Source: Lutibacter agarilyticus (GTDB lineage: Bacteria > Bacteroidota > Bacteroidia > Flavobacteriales > Flavobacteriaceae). From it: 64,000 nt of DNA. How positions within the stretch are numbered: the first letter of the stretch is position 1; every line of letters begins with the position of its first letter. The DNA lies in assembly GCF_900188235.1 (NCBI RefSeq), contig NZ_FZNT01000012.1:23357-87356 (forward strand), given 5' to 3'. Made by a program: the position numbers and the translations under genes. This document shows positions 63,983 through 64,000 of the stretch, piece after piece. The notes below the pieces were generated by a model. The model ran no database searches and had not been told where the DNA came from. It saw only the letters and a list, made by a program, of their open reading frames with translations.

Positions 63983-64000
63983 TACATTTGCAGCCGCTAA
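63983..64000 (+). promoter_or_regulatory. Promoter of a gene beyond the right edge (stable-RNA type)
   Basis: TACATTTG at 63983-63990 is a good -7 box with a TTTG at 63958-63961 as -33 candidate, 21 bases upstream. The following CAGCCGCTAA matches the leader of tRNA-Ser (CAACCGCTAA) in 9 of 10 bases. A tRNA or other stable RNA probably begins just outside the window. Nothing else is recognised in 63794-63957. Confidence 0.55.

Noticed and set aside
1..64000. CRISPR array, prophage or integrative element
   Set aside because: No regularly spaced repeats, integrase, phage structural genes or attachment-site duplication at tRNA-Ser were seen.

Overview
The window looks like a chromosome segment of a member of the Flavobacteriaceae (Bacteroidota), probably marine or otherwise polysaccharide-degrading. 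The evidence is very low GC (about one third by eye), A-rich leaders in place of Shine-Dalgarno sites, repeated TAnnTTTG -7 boxes typical of the phylum, and many genes of families that are characteristic of it (DUF4294, PepSY-TM, NapB-like multihaem proteins, porin O/P, DUF2264). No phage, integrated plasmid, complete insertion sequence or CRISPR array was seen.

Region 1 (1-24.8 kb, all + strand) is the right-hand part of a polysaccharide utilisation locus. It encodes GH106 and GH78 alpha-L-rhamnosidases, a PL8-type lyase, three GH2 enzymes (two are close paralogues with an unusual active-site motif), a decayed GH28, a Gfo/Idh/MocA oxidoreductase, a GH105 unsaturated uronyl hydrolase, a frameshifted alginate-lyase-domain protein and a DUF2264 protein. 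Together they suit a rhamnose- and uronate-containing glycan such as a pectic rhamnogalacturonan or a rhamnose-uronate gum. No SusC/SusD pair and no sulfatase lies in the window. A recurring intergenic motif with core TACAGGAT precedes several of the genes and may be the binding site of the locus regulator.

Region 2 (25-35.5 kb) is housekeeping: tRNA-Ser(UGA), a TauE/SafE exporter, chorismate synthase, a PepSY-TM protein with an OB-fold lipoprotein, the glutamate synthase operon gltBD, and a second TauE/SafE protein.

Region 3 (35.6-46.6 kb) is an acetate or short-chain-acid module: a small zinc-finger/HTH protein derived from an IS1-type transposase subunit, a porin, DUF4212, a sodium/acetate symporter, a DUF3311-like microprotein, a sensor kinase with an SLC5 transporter domain (CrbS/CbrA type), a stand-alone receiver protein with no output domain, and a tandem fusion of two acyl-CoA synthetases (PrpE-like plus Acs).

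Region 4 (46.7-53.2 kb) is a periplasmic nitrate reductase operon: NapD, NapA, a NapB with four haem sites built from two NapB-like repeats, a second tetrahaem lipoprotein, and an NrfC/NrfD-like ferredoxin and membrane quinol-oxidising pair in place of NapC and NapGH.

Region 5 (53.4-64 kb) holds two copies of a DnaQ-like exonuclease and two copies of a cNMP-CBS-DUF294 nucleotidyltransferase-like protein (a pair I recall as often linked to acetate transport genes), a frameshifted flippase, a WYL-domain regulator, a NUDIX hydrolase, an M42 aminopeptidase and a DUF4294 protein. The last bases look like the promoter of a stable RNA or housekeeping gene just outside the window. Three genes (GH28, alginate-lyase-domain, flippase) are broken by frameshifts. 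The GH28 has also lost internal sequence, so it is true decay; the other two could be sequencing errors.
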